Assembly (NCBI GenBank): GCA_963576735.1
Contig: OY755178.1
Span: 558,001-622,000 of the forward strand
From: Bedellia somnulentella
Taxonomy: Eukaryota; Arthropoda; Insecta; Lepidoptera; Bedelliidae
Direction of reading: 5' to 3'
DNA: 64,000 bases
Shown here: in pieces, positions 31,476-40,681 of the stretch
Layout: each line of letters starts with the position of its first letter
Numbering within the stretch: position 1 is the stretch's first letter
The notes under the pieces: model-generated
Seen by the model: the letters and a program-made list of their open reading frames with translations, nothing else
Told to the model about the DNA's origin: nothing
Database searches by the model: none
Position numbers and translations under genes: made by a program

Positions 31476-32621
31476 ATGGCAAGTAACTTAACTACTTTAC
31501 GCGATAGTTTAAAATATTTGAAAGAATATTTAGTTAAATTAGGACCAGAAGGGCGTAAAAAAAACTTAGGGTTACAAAAGTTACAAGAAGCTAATGTATT
31601 GTACACCCAATTAGAGGGTATTTTGTCTCAAATAGTTTTAGAAGTAGATAAATCTGAGATATGCGACGAAGAAGTTGAAGTAGTGAATAGGTTATTAGTT
31701 AATGAGATAAGAACAATTTATAGTTACATTTGTAGTTTGTTTAGAGAAAAAGACAAGGTTGAGAATATAAATAAATCCGTCACGATGTCTAGTAATAATT
31801 TTGACATTAAGACGGCAATTGCCCTTTTACCATCAATGACTGATGATGAAAATCTCACGAAAGCGTTAATCGATGGAATAGAGTTGTACGCCAGTATGAT
31901 TTCGGAAAGTTCTAGGCAACTACTTATTAATTTTGTTTTAAAAACGAGATTGTCTCCTGGTGCTAAGCTACGACTTAAATCGACCTATTCTAATGTCAGC
32001 GATTTACTCATAGATATGAAAAAAAATCTTTTACAAAAGAAATCGGCAGTAGCTATACAGTCACAGTTATTTAGTGCCAAACAAGGTCACCGTTCAGTAG
32101 AATCTTTCGGTTCTAATCTGGAAGATTTATTTGTTAACCTTACGCTCGCCCAAGCTGAGGGAGACGAGCAGAAGTATGATATTTTACGGCCTTTAAATGA
32201 AAACATAGCTATTAAGAGATTTTCTGATGGTTTGAGTGACCGCAGGCTCAGTACGATAGTAGCATCACGCTCGTTTAGTACCCTCCCCGAAGCGATCAGA
32301 TGCGCTATTGATGAGCAGTCGTTGTCCGTGCAGGATAACACTGTTATGCATTATAGGGATCAGACATATTATAATAAGCCATTTTATAACGCTTCAAAGG
32401 GTAGCCAGCCAGCGAGACAGCATAGGTATCACACCAGTCAAATGGAACAAGTAAATGCGCGTCAGCATTTAGCTTCAGCAGCGCGTGGTTCAACGTACGC
32501 TAACACGCGCACAAATTCATTTCGCTCACGGGGCTTTATTCGCAAACGTAATTATCAACCTTTACGACATTTCTCAAATGAACCTGGCAGAGAACAAGAA
32601 AACCAGTTTTTTCGTGACTAA
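31476..32621 (+). CDS. gag: Gag polyprotein (381 aa)
   Basis: It is the structural capsid protein that packages the element RNA in virus-like particles in the cytoplasm. The evidence is its position between the LTR leader and pol, its predicted helical N-terminal and central parts (capsid-like region about residues 110-285) and a C-terminal tail rich in Arg, Gln, Ser and Asn (SFRSRGFIRKRNYQP). No CCHC zinc knuckle is visible, so nucleic-acid binding probably depends on the basic tail, as in several insect Gypsy lineages. The start at 31476 is the first ATG after a stop-rich leader. The stop lies at 32619-32621, and the pol frame overlaps its end, so pol is reached by frameshifting near a run of six T (32607-32612). 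The frame appears intact. Confidence 0.85.
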   Translation: MASNLTTLRDSLKYLKEYLVKLGPEGRKKNLGLQKLQEANVLYTQLEGILSQIVLEVDKSEICDEEVEVVNRLLVNEIRTIYSYICSLFREKDKVENINKSVTMSSNNFDIKTAIALLPSMTDDENLTKALIDGIELYASMISESSRQLLINFVLKTRLSPGAKLRLKSTYSNVSDLLIDMKKNLLQKKSAVAIQSQLFSAKQGHRSVESFGSNLEDLFVNLTLAQAEGDEQKYDILRPLNENIAIKRFSDGLSDRRLSTIVASRSFSTLPEAIRCAIDEQSLSVQDNTVMHYRDQTYYNKPFYNASKGSQPARQHRYHTSQMEQVNARQHLASAARGSTYANTRTNSFRSRGFIRKRNYQPLRHFSNEPGREQENQFFRD

Positions 32622-32940
32622 TGAGTCCGATAATCATGTTTTGAATTTTAATAATAGTAGTACGGTTAGTTTTAATGTTCAAAAATTCAATTTAAATTTA
32701 TTAGTAGATAGTGGAGCCAGTTTATGCGTGTTAAAATATGAATGGTTGTGTAATAAACCCGATCTTTTGAAACTGATGGTACGCGATCGTATCGTTATTA
32801 AGGGAGTTAGTGGAAAATTAGAATCGGTAGGGTATGTAAGGTTAAATTTAGAATATGACGGAATATATTTAAAGGAAACATTCTACGTATTTAAGAATAT
32901 GACATGTAGTACTTGTGGTATTTTAGGAGAAAACTTTTAA
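32581..32940 (+). CDS. pol: Pol N-terminal part: aspartic protease, ends at premature stop
   Basis: The pol frame overlaps the gag end and contains LLVDSGASLCVLKYEWL, the D-S-G-A active site of a retropepsin that cuts Gag and Pol into mature proteins. A glycine-containing flap region (VIKGVSGKLES) and GILGENF follow, as expected for the second half of the fold. The frame is in the +1 register relative to gag. A TAA at 32938-32940 interrupts it, while the next residues and the large ORF from 33016 are in the same frame, so this is a single nonsense break and not a natural gene end. The upstream open frame reaches 32485, but the part before the gag stop is translated only if a frameshift occurs. 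Confidence 0.82.
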   Translation, partial: NLAENKKTSFFVTNESDNHVLNFNNSSTVSFNVQKFNLNLLVDSGASLCVLKYEWLCNKPDLLKLMVRDRIVIKGVSGKLESVGYVRLNLEYDGIYLKETFYVFKNMTCSTCGILGENF

Positions 32941-33015
32941 AAAAAATATAAAGCCATTATTAATTATTCAAATGATACTTTAGAGTTACATCAGGGCAAC
33001 GAAAAAATTAGTTTA

Positions 33016-36015
33016 ATGATAAATGATAAAAATACTACGTATCGACATTTAATCCCAGCTCGGTGTGAGGTCATACGATATATTCCGACGACACTGTCTG
33101 AGGACTGTGTTATATTGTCAAAAGAATTAGAAAAAGGTGTTTATGTCGCGGGGATGATTGCGAAACCGGAATATGGTAGAATCCCTATACGTATATTAAA
33201 TACTACTAATGAGGAACTTTTCATAGACTTTTATGATATAGGTCTTTATAGCTTAAATCATTTTGATATATGTAGTTTAAATGAAAATAGAATAAGCGTA
33301 GACAGAGTGAAGACATTATTTGAATTATTAAATCTGTCAAACTTATGTGACACAGATCAACTCAACATAGAAAGAATCTGTGCAAAATATGCTGATATTT
33401 TTCACTTACCAGGTGACAAGTTGACGGTTACAAACTTAATGCAACATAAGATAGCCGTTCAAGATAACGTTACGCCAGTATATAGTAAGCCTTACCGGAC
33501 TCCATTTGCCCTCAGAGGTGAGGTACAAAAACAAATTGATGAAATGTTACGAAACGATATAATTGAGGAAACAAATTCATCGGAGTGGTCCAGCCCCGTT
33601 TTGTTAGTACCTAAAAAATGTGATAGAACGAATGAAAGAAAATGGAGACTTGTAGTAGACTATCGGCAATTAAATAATAGGATAAAAGATGACAAGTTTC
33701 CCCTGCCAAACATTACTGACATTTTAGATTCTCTTTCGGGCAGTATTTATTTTTCAAAATTGGACCTCAGTCAGAGTTATTTTCAACTGAATTTAGAAGA
33801 AAATTCTAGAAAATACACGGCGTTTCAATTAGATAAAATGTATCAAGTATCTCTAGATCCCGAATCGCGCAACTACACTGCTTTTACTACGGATAAAATG
33901 TACCGTATGAAGCGTTGCCCGATGGGTTTGAAAACCAGCCCTAGTGTGTTTTCTCGATTAATGACTGTAGCCATGTCTGGGCTCAATTATAATAAGTGTT
34001 TTATATACTTAGATGATTGTATAGTGATAGGAAAATCCATTGAGCACCATAATAATAATTTAGTTACAATATTTGAAAGATTACGAAAAGTTAATCTTAA
34101 ATTAAACCCATTAAAGTGCGAGTTTCTGCGCACTGAAATTGTTTATTTAGGTCACAAAATTACGTCGAAAGGCATTTTGCCTGATCCGGAAAAATATGTG
34201 ACATTACGAAATTATCCAACACCGACAGATGTCGGCGAAGTAAAACGCTTCGTTGCATTTGCCAACTACTATCGTCGGTTCATACCGAACTTTGCAAAAA
34301 TTGCTTACCCATTAAATTATTTATGTAAAAGTAATGTACCTTTTGTATGGTCAAATGAATGCCAAAATGCTTTTGAAACTTTAAAGTTCGCATTAATTAA
34401 CCCACCAGTATTACAGTACCCAGATTTTTCTCCCTCAAACCGCTTTGTATTACACACGGATGCATCGAAAATGGGGTTAGGTGCTGTATTATCGAATGGG
34501 AATGGTCATGTAGTAGCTTATGCTAGTAGGAATCTGAAAATAGCCGAAACACGCTATCCTATCATAGATTTAGAACTGTTAGGTATAGTGTGGGCGGTTA
34601 GGCATTTTAGACCGTATTTATATGGCCGAAAATTTCTTATCAAAACCGACCACAAACCTTTGATTAATTTATTTAGTATTAAGGATCCTTCAAGTAGGTT
34701 AATGAAGTTTAGATTATACTTAGAGGAGTATGACTTTGAGGTTGAGCATGTACCGGGTCGAAGCAACGCAGCTGCAGACGCGTTGAGTCGACTTCGGATG
34801 ACAAGCGAAGATCTTAAAGATCTCTCTGAAGCAAATATTTCTGTTTTGACTCGAGCTCAAACTAGGAAACTCACAAATAGTGACCAATCGTGCTCGCGCA
34901 GCACTTCATCCGCGTCCAGGCCTGATCAACCTTTGGCGGTAGAAGTACTAAAAGAGCCAAATAATATTAATCAATTAATATTTTCTACACATTTTGAATA
35001 TGACGTAAAACAGTATAAGAATGAATATACTTTATCACTTTGTAAACATTGTGCATACGTGCCGTCGCAATGTGCGATATATCTAAACACCCGATCGTTT
35101 TCTACCGTAGAGGTGCTAGCGAGGGATTTAGATGAATTATGTAAGAAAATGCGCATCAAAGAGTTGCTTATTATAAAAAGTAGACACAACCAGTTGCATA
35201 TAAAAAATCTCGTTAGAACGATAAAAAGGGAAAACATTGAATCCTTAAATTTCATAATAACTAAAGATATAATACGAGTAAGTAGCAACGATGAAAAGAA
35301 AATAATTTTGAATGATTTTCATATTTTGCCCACCAGTGGACATGCTGGTATGAATAGAATGTTAAATAATATTAAAAAATATTATTTTTGGCCAGGCATC
35401 AGTCGTGACGTAATGAATTACGTAGCCAAGTGTAAACAATGTCAATTTCAAAAACATAGTAATAATTCGATAAGGGAACCAATGGTAATTACTGACACTC
35501 CGGGTTCGTCTTTGGGTAGGATTAGTTTAGATATTATGGGACCGCTAGAGATAGATAATAATAATTTTAGGTACATTTTAACAATACAGTGTCATCTAAC
35601 GAAGTACGTAGAGGCATACCCGTTGCGTACTAAAGACTCGGTAACAGTTGCTAGGTCATTCGTAGACAATTTTATTTTAAGATTCGGAATACCACAGGAA
35701 ATTTTGACAGATCAGGGAACTGAGTTTATATGTAGTGTTATGTCGGATATTTGTAAGTTACTTAATATTAAAAAAATAAATTCAACCGCTTATCACCACG
35801 AAACTATTGGTGGATTAGAAAATACACACAAGTCTTTAGGAGCATATCTCAGAATTCAGTGTAAAAATAATTCAAATTGGAGCGATTGGTTACCATATTG
35901 GTGTTTTTCTTTTAATAACACAGTACACTCTGAGACAAAATACACTCCTTATGAGTTTGTTAAACCGTGTTTGGAAAACCGTGTAATATACCGAGTAACC
36001 TATCTCATCATTTAG
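33016..36015 (+). CDS. pol: Pol: reverse transcriptase, RNase H, integrase (broken at both ends)
   Basis: This 999-residue frame copies the element RNA to DNA and inserts it. In order: RT fingers (about residues 155-205, SSPVLLVPKK), motif A FSKLDLSQSYFQL (about 247), GLKTSPSVFSRLM, the catalytic YLDD box (about 330), RNase H (LHTDASKMGLG about 480; TDHKPL about 545), an HHCC zinc finger (HAGM; CKQCQ about 805) and the integrase D,D-35-E core (SLDIMGP; TDQGTEF; GGLENTHK). The first methionine is not the real start: the frame joins the protease frame across the stop at 32938. An imperfect 20-codon tandem duplication (33784-33903) lies between motif A and motif B. Near 35960 an apparent 8-bp duplicated insert shifts the frame, and the rest continues at 35967-36326. 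Confidence 0.93.
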   Translation: MINDKNTTYRHLIPARCEVIRYIPTTLSEDCVILSKELEKGVYVAGMIAKPEYGRIPIRILNTTNEELFIDFYDIGLYSLNHFDICSLNENRISVDRVKTLFELLNLSNLCDTDQLNIERICAKYADIFHLPGDKLTVTNLMQHKIAVQDNVTPVYSKPYRTPFALRGEVQKQIDEMLRNDIIEETNSSEWSSPVLLVPKKCDRTNERKWRLVVDYRQLNNRIKDDKFPLPNITDILDSLSGSIYFSKLDLSQSYFQLNLEENSRKYTAFQLDKMYQVSLDPESRNYTAFTTDKMYRMKRCPMGLKTSPSVFSRLMTVAMSGLNYNKCFIYLDDCIVIGKSIEHHNNNLVTIFERLRKVNLKLNPLKCEFLRTEIVYLGHKITSKGILPDPEKYVTLRNYPTPTDVGEVKRFVAFANYYRRFIPNFAKIAYPLNYLCKSNVPFVWSNECQNAFETLKFALINPPVLQYPDFSPSNRFVLHTDASKMGLGAVLSNGNGHVVAYASRNLKIAETRYPIIDLELLGIVWAVRHFRPYLYGRKFLIKTDHKPLINLFSIKDPSSRLMKFRLYLEEYDFEVEHVPGRSNAAADALSRLRMTSEDLKDLSEANISVLTRAQTRKLTNSDQSCSRSTSSASRPDQPLAVEVLKEPNNINQLIFSTHFEYDVKQYKNEYTLSLCKHCAYVPSQCAIYLNTRSFSTVEVLARDLDELCKKMRIKELLIIKSRHNQLHIKNLVRTIKRENIESLNFIITKDIIRVSSNDEKKIILNDFHILPTSGHAGMNRMLNNIKKYYFWPGISRDVMNYVAKCKQCQFQKHSNNSIREPMVITDTPGSSLGRISLDIMGPLEIDNNNFRYILTIQCHLTKYVEAYPLRTKDSVTVARSFVDNFILRFGIPQEILTDQGTEFICSVMSDICKLLNIKKINSTAYHHETIGGLENTHKSLGAYLRIQCKNNSNWSDWLPYWCFSFNNTVHSETKYTPYEFVKPCLENRVIYRVTYLII
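33784..33903 (+). repeat. Imperfect 60-bp tandem duplication inside RT
   Basis: The units 33784-33843 and 33844-33903 encode ENSRKYTAFQLDKMY-like and PESRNYTAFTTDKMY-like segments. I count 36 of 60 identical bases. Each unit ends with GATAAAATGTA. Related Gypsy RTs have one such segment at this position. Confidence 0.85.
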
Positions 36016-36326
36016 AACCATTGTATAGCTATGATGACTACCCTTTAGAGTTTAAGTATAGAATTCAAAAAGCACAACTGGATGCACGCAACAATCTTAT
36101 GGAAAGCAAATGTCGACGAAAATGTATTTTAGATAATAAAACAAATCCAATTTTGTATAAGAAAGGTCAGTTAATATTAATTAAAAACTATGTAGGAAAC
36201 AAATTAGATAATCTTTTTGAAGGCCCTTATAAAGTAGTTCAGGATATGTCACCAAACGTAAAAGTAATTAAAAACAGTAAAGAATATATTATACACAAAA
36301 ATAATACAAAGTTATATTGTGAATGA
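35967..36326 (+). pseudogene. pol: Pol C-terminal end in shifted frame (integrase tail)
   Basis: This frame begins FGKPCNIPSN and continues to YKVVQDMSPNVKVIKNSK, which is the end of integrase with its small C-terminal barrel-like region (KKGQLILIKNY, GPYKVV). It overlaps the end of the main pol frame, which runs off into unrelated residues after YEFV. The frames would be one gene without the insert of about 8 bp at 35960-35967 that copies nearby AAACCGTG. The stop is at 36324-36326. Confidence 0.82.
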
Positions 36327-36482
36327 TTTATAGTTAATTAAAAATTATTGTAATAGTAAAATAATTATAAGTTCTCTTTTAAATATTTTAGCTAAGTTCT
36401 CTTTGAATATATAGATGTATGTCACAAATAATAAAAAGTTTACAAAAAAAAAAAAATGATTATTGTATTTTTTTTACTCTGT

Positions 36483-36496
36483 AAAAGGGGGGGTGA
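36483..36496 (+). promoter_or_regulatory. Candidate polypurine tract
   Basis: AAAAGGGGGGGTGAG is the only strong purine run before the 3' LTR. It ends about 20 bp short of the LTR, farther than usual, so its role as plus-strand primer is uncertain. Confidence 0.4.
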
Positions 36497-36516
36497 GCAT
36501 GTACTTTTCGGGGACA

Positions 36517-36701
36517 TGTAATATGCCGATATTGCAAATAAGTTTAACATGTGTAGCAATAAGTAAAGTGCTTAGTTGTGTAAGTTACTATGTAAGCGTT
36601 TATTGTATTTTATATTCATTCAATATACGGACATAGTGCAATGAAGATCTTTTAATAAAATAACCTCCTATCTTCACGACCACAACACACAACATATTAC
36701 A
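36517..36701 (+). repeat. 3' LTR
   Basis: It is identical to the 5' LTR over 185 bp, with TG...CA ends, followed by the GGGC target duplication. Confidence 0.96.
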
Positions 36702-36922
36702 GGGCAGGCCTATTGCCGTTTTGTACGAATACACTGTCACATGACTAAGTACAACTCAGCCATGTGGGTTTCCTCACGATGTTTTCCCTCACCGTTAACA
36801 ACCATGAAAAATTAACCACACATATGTCTTTAGAAAAGACAAATTGGTGTAGGCCCGACCCAGGATTTGAACACTAGTCGTTTGCACGATAACCGAGTGT
36901 TCTACCCACTGGGCTATCACGG
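36702..36922 (-). mobile_element. SINE-B, right half, split by LTR retrotransposon
   Basis: GGGCAGGCCTATTGCCG to CACTGGGCTATCACGG completes the SINE-B begun at 30590. Confidence 0.93.
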
Positions 36923-36983
36923 TTTCTACGACACCCGTGGGTAGAAAGGGGTAGCGACATTCTAAGCCAGCACTACGCGGCAA
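36923..36983 (-). mobile_element. SINE-A 5' fragment
   Basis: CTACGACACCCGTGGGTAG to AGCCAGCACTACGCGGC is only the head part of SINE-A, abutting SINE-B. Confidence 0.85.
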
Positions 36984-37071
36984 TATAACTATATATATAT
37001 TAGTATCACGTGAATACTCTATCTGAGCAAACGGGTACTCTGAACTTCAAATGCGTAGCACAGTAGTTCGC

Positions 37072-37153
37072 TGTGTAGTGTCGGCTTAGATTAGCACTAC
37101 CCCATTTCTTCCCGTGGGTATGACAAGAGGCAGCTATGGGTATTGGAGCTTTT
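37072..37153 (+). mobile_element. SINE-A 5' fragment
   Basis: GCTGTGTAGTGTCGGCTTAG to TATTGGAGCTTTTTAACT, then cut off near the LINE 3' end. Confidence 0.85.
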
Positions 37154-37184
37154 TAACTATTTTTTTTGTATTATTAAATTATTA

Positions 37185-39420
37185 TAGAATAGAATAGAAT
37201 AGAATAACTCTTTATTGTACATCAAACACAAATTTACAAAAGAAATTATCATACAGTTTACAGTGAGGTACAATCGGCGGTCTTATCGCTAAAAGCGATC
37301 TCTTCCAGACAACCTTTGGAAGGTGAGATCGGTAAACTAGTTATCTAGGTAGATGCACAAAACAAGCTTACTTTAAAACTAACTTATTTAATTGAAATAA
37401 TAAATAATAACATAAATATTAATTACACAAAATAATATAGGTACATATTACACACATATGAACACACATACATACATAACTACATACTTTTATATATACA
37501 AGCAATACAAATACCTAAATAAAATACACAAATACGTTTTAGAAATATAATTAATACATATAATTTAAAAAGCAACAGTATTACAGCGCTTCAGTGAGAT
37601 AGTGTTGTTTCACCAAATCCTTGAACACATTAAGGGATTTAGCCAGTCGCACCTCCACAGGAAGTGCGTTCCACAATTGCACAGCGTGTACAGAAAAAGA
37701 GGAGCCATAGAAATTGGTTGAATGAGAGGGAATGGTTAATTGAAGATTATGGTCTGAACGTAAATTAAGGTTATGGGAAGAAGATAAAAATTGAAAACGT
37801 TCTTTTAGATAGAAAGGGGTGGCAGGATTGAACAAGATAGAGTAAAGAAGAGACAAAGTATGCGCATTTCGGCGGAGGCGAATAGGAAGCCACTTAAGTT
37901 TAGAACGATAAACAGACACGTGATCATACTTACGCAATCCAAAAACAAACCTTATGCATAAGTTTTGGAGACGCTCTAATTTATTTAGCTGTTCTTCCGT
38001 TAAATCAAGATAACAGGTATCAGCGTAATCCAAAATTGGAAGGAGTAGAGATTGAGCTAACGCAGTTTTGGTAGCAGTAGGTAGAAAATTACGCAGTCTC
38101 CTGAGGGAGCCCGCTGACGCGAACATCCTTCGGCTTACCGATTCTAATTGGGGTACCCAAGATAAATTGCAATCGATCATAATGCCTAAGTTCCTTACCA
38201 CGGGGCTAAAAGAGATTGATTTTCCATCAAATAACACAGGTGGCAGTGATTTGTAATCAATCCTAGAAATCATTCGAGAACTACCGACTATTATTATTTG
38301 TGATTTATTTGGATTGACTACTAGCCCATATGCCTCACTCCAACGCAAAATGCGCTCCAGATCACCATTAATCAGGCCAATGGACATATTCAATTGATCA
38401 AGATTTGCTTGTGTGTAAATTTGAAGATCATCTGCATAAAGGTGGTAGGAAGAAGTGAGTTGATGAGAAATACTATTAATAAATATAGCAAATAAGAGAG
38501 GAGACAACACACCACCCTGTGGAACACCGGCAATTAAATCACACCACGGAGAATAAGAATCTTCGATGCGAATGCGCTGCCGACGCCCCTGTAGATAACT
38601 ACGAAACCAGTCAATCACCGTTGGAGATATGTTAATAGAACGAAGCAAAGCCAATAATATATCAAAGTCAACAGAATTAAATGCGCTACTAAAGTCAAGC
38701 AGTGATAGAACAGTCAGTAATCCCTTGTCCATCCCCAAACGTATGTCATCAGTAATTTTAACCAAAGCCGTAACGGTACTGTGGGAAGGGCGGAAACCAG
38801 ATTGGAAAGGATTAAGTAGATCATTTTTAGTCAGGAAATCATTTAATTGTCTGTGTACAAGTCGTTCAAGGACTTTAGAAAGGAAAGGGAGGATAGATAT
38901 AGGGCGATATTCAGAGAAGGATTTTGGATTAACTTTTTTAGGAATCGGGGTGACTTGGGCTTCTTTCCATACCGTCGGAAATGATCCTGAGGTTATGGAG
39001 TTATTGAGGATATCAGTAATGGTGGGAATTATTATGTCAAGTATAGGCAAAATCATTTTACGACTTATACTATCACCACCTGTTGCGTTTGATGTAATTG
39101 ACATAATATTCTTCTTAACATCACAATCGGAGAATTGACAAATAGTAAAGGGAGGATAATCCGGAGTTGGAAGTGTAGAAAGAAATTGCAGAGTGTCAGC
39201 TTTTTTAATACCATCAAAGGTAGACGTTGAGGTAAAATGATTATTAAGTGAAGTAAGGTCCAGATCTTTCGGGATTGAATCTTGACGAGATTTTCCAACT
39301 CCTAAGGATCTAAGAAACTTCCAGACTTTAGCCGGATCGCCATTCTCAACGGAATCATGAATGTGGTGTCGCTGTGCATCCCTACACACCCTATTGCAGT
39401 GATTTCGAATCGCCACAAAC
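37185..39420 (-). mobile_element. CR1/L2-like LINE, 5'-truncated
   Basis: On the minus strand a long RT ORF (39416-37581) is followed by an AT-rich 3' UTR and an ATTCT repeat tail at 37186-37207, preceded by AATAAAG. The element ends abruptly upstream of the ORF at about 39420, where an in-frame stop lies. The endonuclease and any ORF1 are missing, the usual result of incomplete reverse transcription. A second 3' fragment of the same family lies at 52084-52240. Confidence 0.9.
37581..39416 (-). CDS. LINE ORF2 fragment: reverse transcriptase (611 codons)
   Basis: It encodes a target-primed reverse transcriptase lacking its N-terminal endonuclease. Landmarks: EYRPISILPFLSKVLERL (fingers), FQSGFRPSHSTVTAL, motif A LSLLDFSSAFNSVD, GVPQGGVLSPLLFAIFIN (motif B), YHLYADDLQIY (catalytic YADD), VNPNKSQ, then the thumb and a C-terminal region with LLLPILDYADTCY and KLERLQNLCIRFVFG. 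The long uninterrupted frame implies a fairly recent copy. The annotated start is a GTG on the truncated edge; in-frame sequence before it ends at a stop 12 bases upstream, so the true ORF began farther 5' and was lost. The YADDLQIY box and post-RT region suggest the CR1/L2 branch, but the assignment is from memory and not tested. Confidence 0.92.
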   Translation of the reverse strand: MAIRNHCNRVCRDAQRHHIHDSVENGDPAKVWKFLRSLGVGKSRQDSIPKDLDLTSLNNHFTSTSTFDGIKKADTLQFLSTLPTPDYPPFTICQFSDCDVKKNIMSITSNATGGDSISRKMILPILDIIIPTITDILNNSITSGSFPTVWKEAQVTPIPKKVNPKSFSEYRPISILPFLSKVLERLVHRQLNDFLTKNDLLNPFQSGFRPSHSTVTALVKITDDIRLGMDKGLLTVLSLLDFSSAFNSVDFDILLALLRSINISPTVIDWFRSYLQGRRQRIRIEDSYSPWCDLIAGVPQGGVLSPLLFAIFINSISHQLTSSYHLYADDLQIYTQANLDQLNMSIGLINGDLERILRWSEAYGLVVNPNKSQIIIVGSSRMISRIDYKSLPPVLFDGKSISFSPVVRNLGIMIDCNLSWVPQLESVSRRMFASAGSLRRLRNFLPTATKTALAQSLLLPILDYADTCYLDLTEEQLNKLERLQNLCIRFVFGLRKYDHVSVYRSKLKWLPIRLRRNAHTLSLLYSILFNPATPFYLKERFQFLSSSHNLNLRSDHNLQLTIPSHSTNFYGSSFSVHAVQLWNALPVEVRLAKSLNVFKDLVKQHYLTEAL

Positions 39421-39796
39421 TTTTACAACTTATACAAAAAAGTATTTTCTTACCTTAATCAATTCAATACATCGCATGTACAATACATGTCATCGCTGTA
39501 AAAGAGAAAATATTGAAAAGATAATACTTTCTTAACAGAATGATAGATTGTCCCTGTCTACCTCAAAGGGTAATAGATCGCTCACTCTCTCATTCATTAT
39601 TCATTATCGTAAAATGTGTACAAAAGCAAAGTTATTTTCGTCTTTGTGTAGCCGTAAAAGGTGGAATTTTAATTTAACATCCTTTTTACGTGGTTTGTTA
39701 AGCGAAATGCGATGATTGACTTGAAAAATCAGGTCTTGGAAAATAAAAGGGTATTTTTTTATTGATGATGATTAAATTGACAGTTTCATAGGACCA
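39421..39796. other. No gene seen
   Basis: AT-rich spacer without a supported ORF. Confidence 0.55.
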
Positions 39797-40117
39797 AACT
39801 AACATAGCTCAGTGGGTAGAACACCGCTTATCGTGCAGACACGGGCGGCACGTCACGATGTTATCCCTCACATAGTGTAGGCAGTCGGGCCTACACTATG
39901 TGAGGGATAACATCGTGAGGAAACGCACATGGCTGAGTTGTACTTAGTCATATGACAGTATATTAGTACAAAATGGCGATTTGCCTACCCCCTATGACGT
40001 TAGTACACTGTCTAAGCAAAAAATGGTTACCCTGAACACCAGGTGACAATGTCACGTGATGTTCAGAAGTATTAACACCTCTGCAAACCTCTTCGGGGAT
40101 GCACGGCATGAACGTTT
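39797..40117 (+). mobile_element. SINE-B with an internal perfect hairpin
   Basis: The head ACATAGCTCAGTGGGTAG and 3' end match SINE-B. The middle contains a 30-bp perfect inverted repeat (39853-39918) not found in other copies. Confidence 0.85.
39853..39918. repeat. Perfect 30-bp inverted repeat with 6-bp loop
   Basis: Arms 39853-39882 and 39889-39918 are exact reverse complements (TCACGATGTTATCCCTCAC onward) around AGTCGG. The right arm is normal SINE-B sequence; the left arm is its inverted copy. Confidence 0.93.
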
Positions 40118-40189
40118 GAGTATGATTTGAGTTAGGACCAAAATCCCATCCCAAGTGGATACGCTCAAACACTTAGCGAGATTTACTAC

Positions 40190-40290
40190 AATATGTTTAA
40201 GGCGAAGTTCGTGAGGTCTTCCAGGATCGTACCAAGTGGTGACCGACAGTCTCTGCCCACCCCAATGGTAACTAACGGTGTGTATGTTTT
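40190..40290 (+). pseudogene. LINE 3' fragment (DRTKW block)
   Basis: GAGGTCTTCCAGGATCGTAC and AGTCTCTGCCCACCCC match the end of the 1-1557 LINE family, then TAACGGTGTG. Confidence 0.7.
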
Positions 40291-40681
40291 TGTGCTTTGC
40301 TGGATTGTGATTTGAATGTTGAGTGCTATCAACATCCACCGTTACATTTAAAGTTATACAAAAAGTGAACTGAATAAGTAGCATATTTTGATATTCTTTG
40401 ATGAAATAAAATTTACTGTCGCTGAAGCAAAAATACGTATTCAGTGAAGTGAAAATCGACGCATACCTAGCCCATTCAAGTATCGTTTGAAATCTCTCTG
40501 AGGGTATTACTTCAGATATTGTAATATGATGAATAAATTATATCTTTTCAAGTTACTTATTTTTTACTTTTTTATAGATTTGCAATGAATGTTGGTCTGT
40601 CTGTCCGTTCGCAGCATAACTCGTAGACGCTTGGGTCTATACAGTTGTAATTGGGTACTGTAATGTACATTTTGTGTTATG

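Larger units (their letters stand above)
30745..36701 (+). mobile_element. Ty3/Gypsy LTR retrotransposon, young
   Basis: It is a 5957-bp element with 185-bp LTRs (30745-30929, 36517-36701) that I find identical base for base, flanked by GGGC at 30741-30744 and 36702-36705. Its order is LTR, primer site, small membrane-protein ORF, gag, then protease, RT, RNase H and integrase in pol. Integrase follows RNase H, which places it in Ty3/Gypsy rather than Copia. There is no envelope-like ORF between pol and the 3' LTR. One in-frame stop and one frameshift break pol, so this copy is probably not autonomous despite its recent arrival. Confidence 0.96.

Noticed and set aside
32087..32341. Minus-strand ORF within gag
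   Set aside because: Antisense shadow of gag without domain features.
36326..36517. Envelope gene in the LTR element
   Set aside because: Only about 190 bp lies between the pol end and the LTR, with no open frame of note.
38629..39138. 169-codon plus-strand ORF opposite the CR1/L2-like RT
   Set aside because: Antisense to a well-supported RT; no signature.
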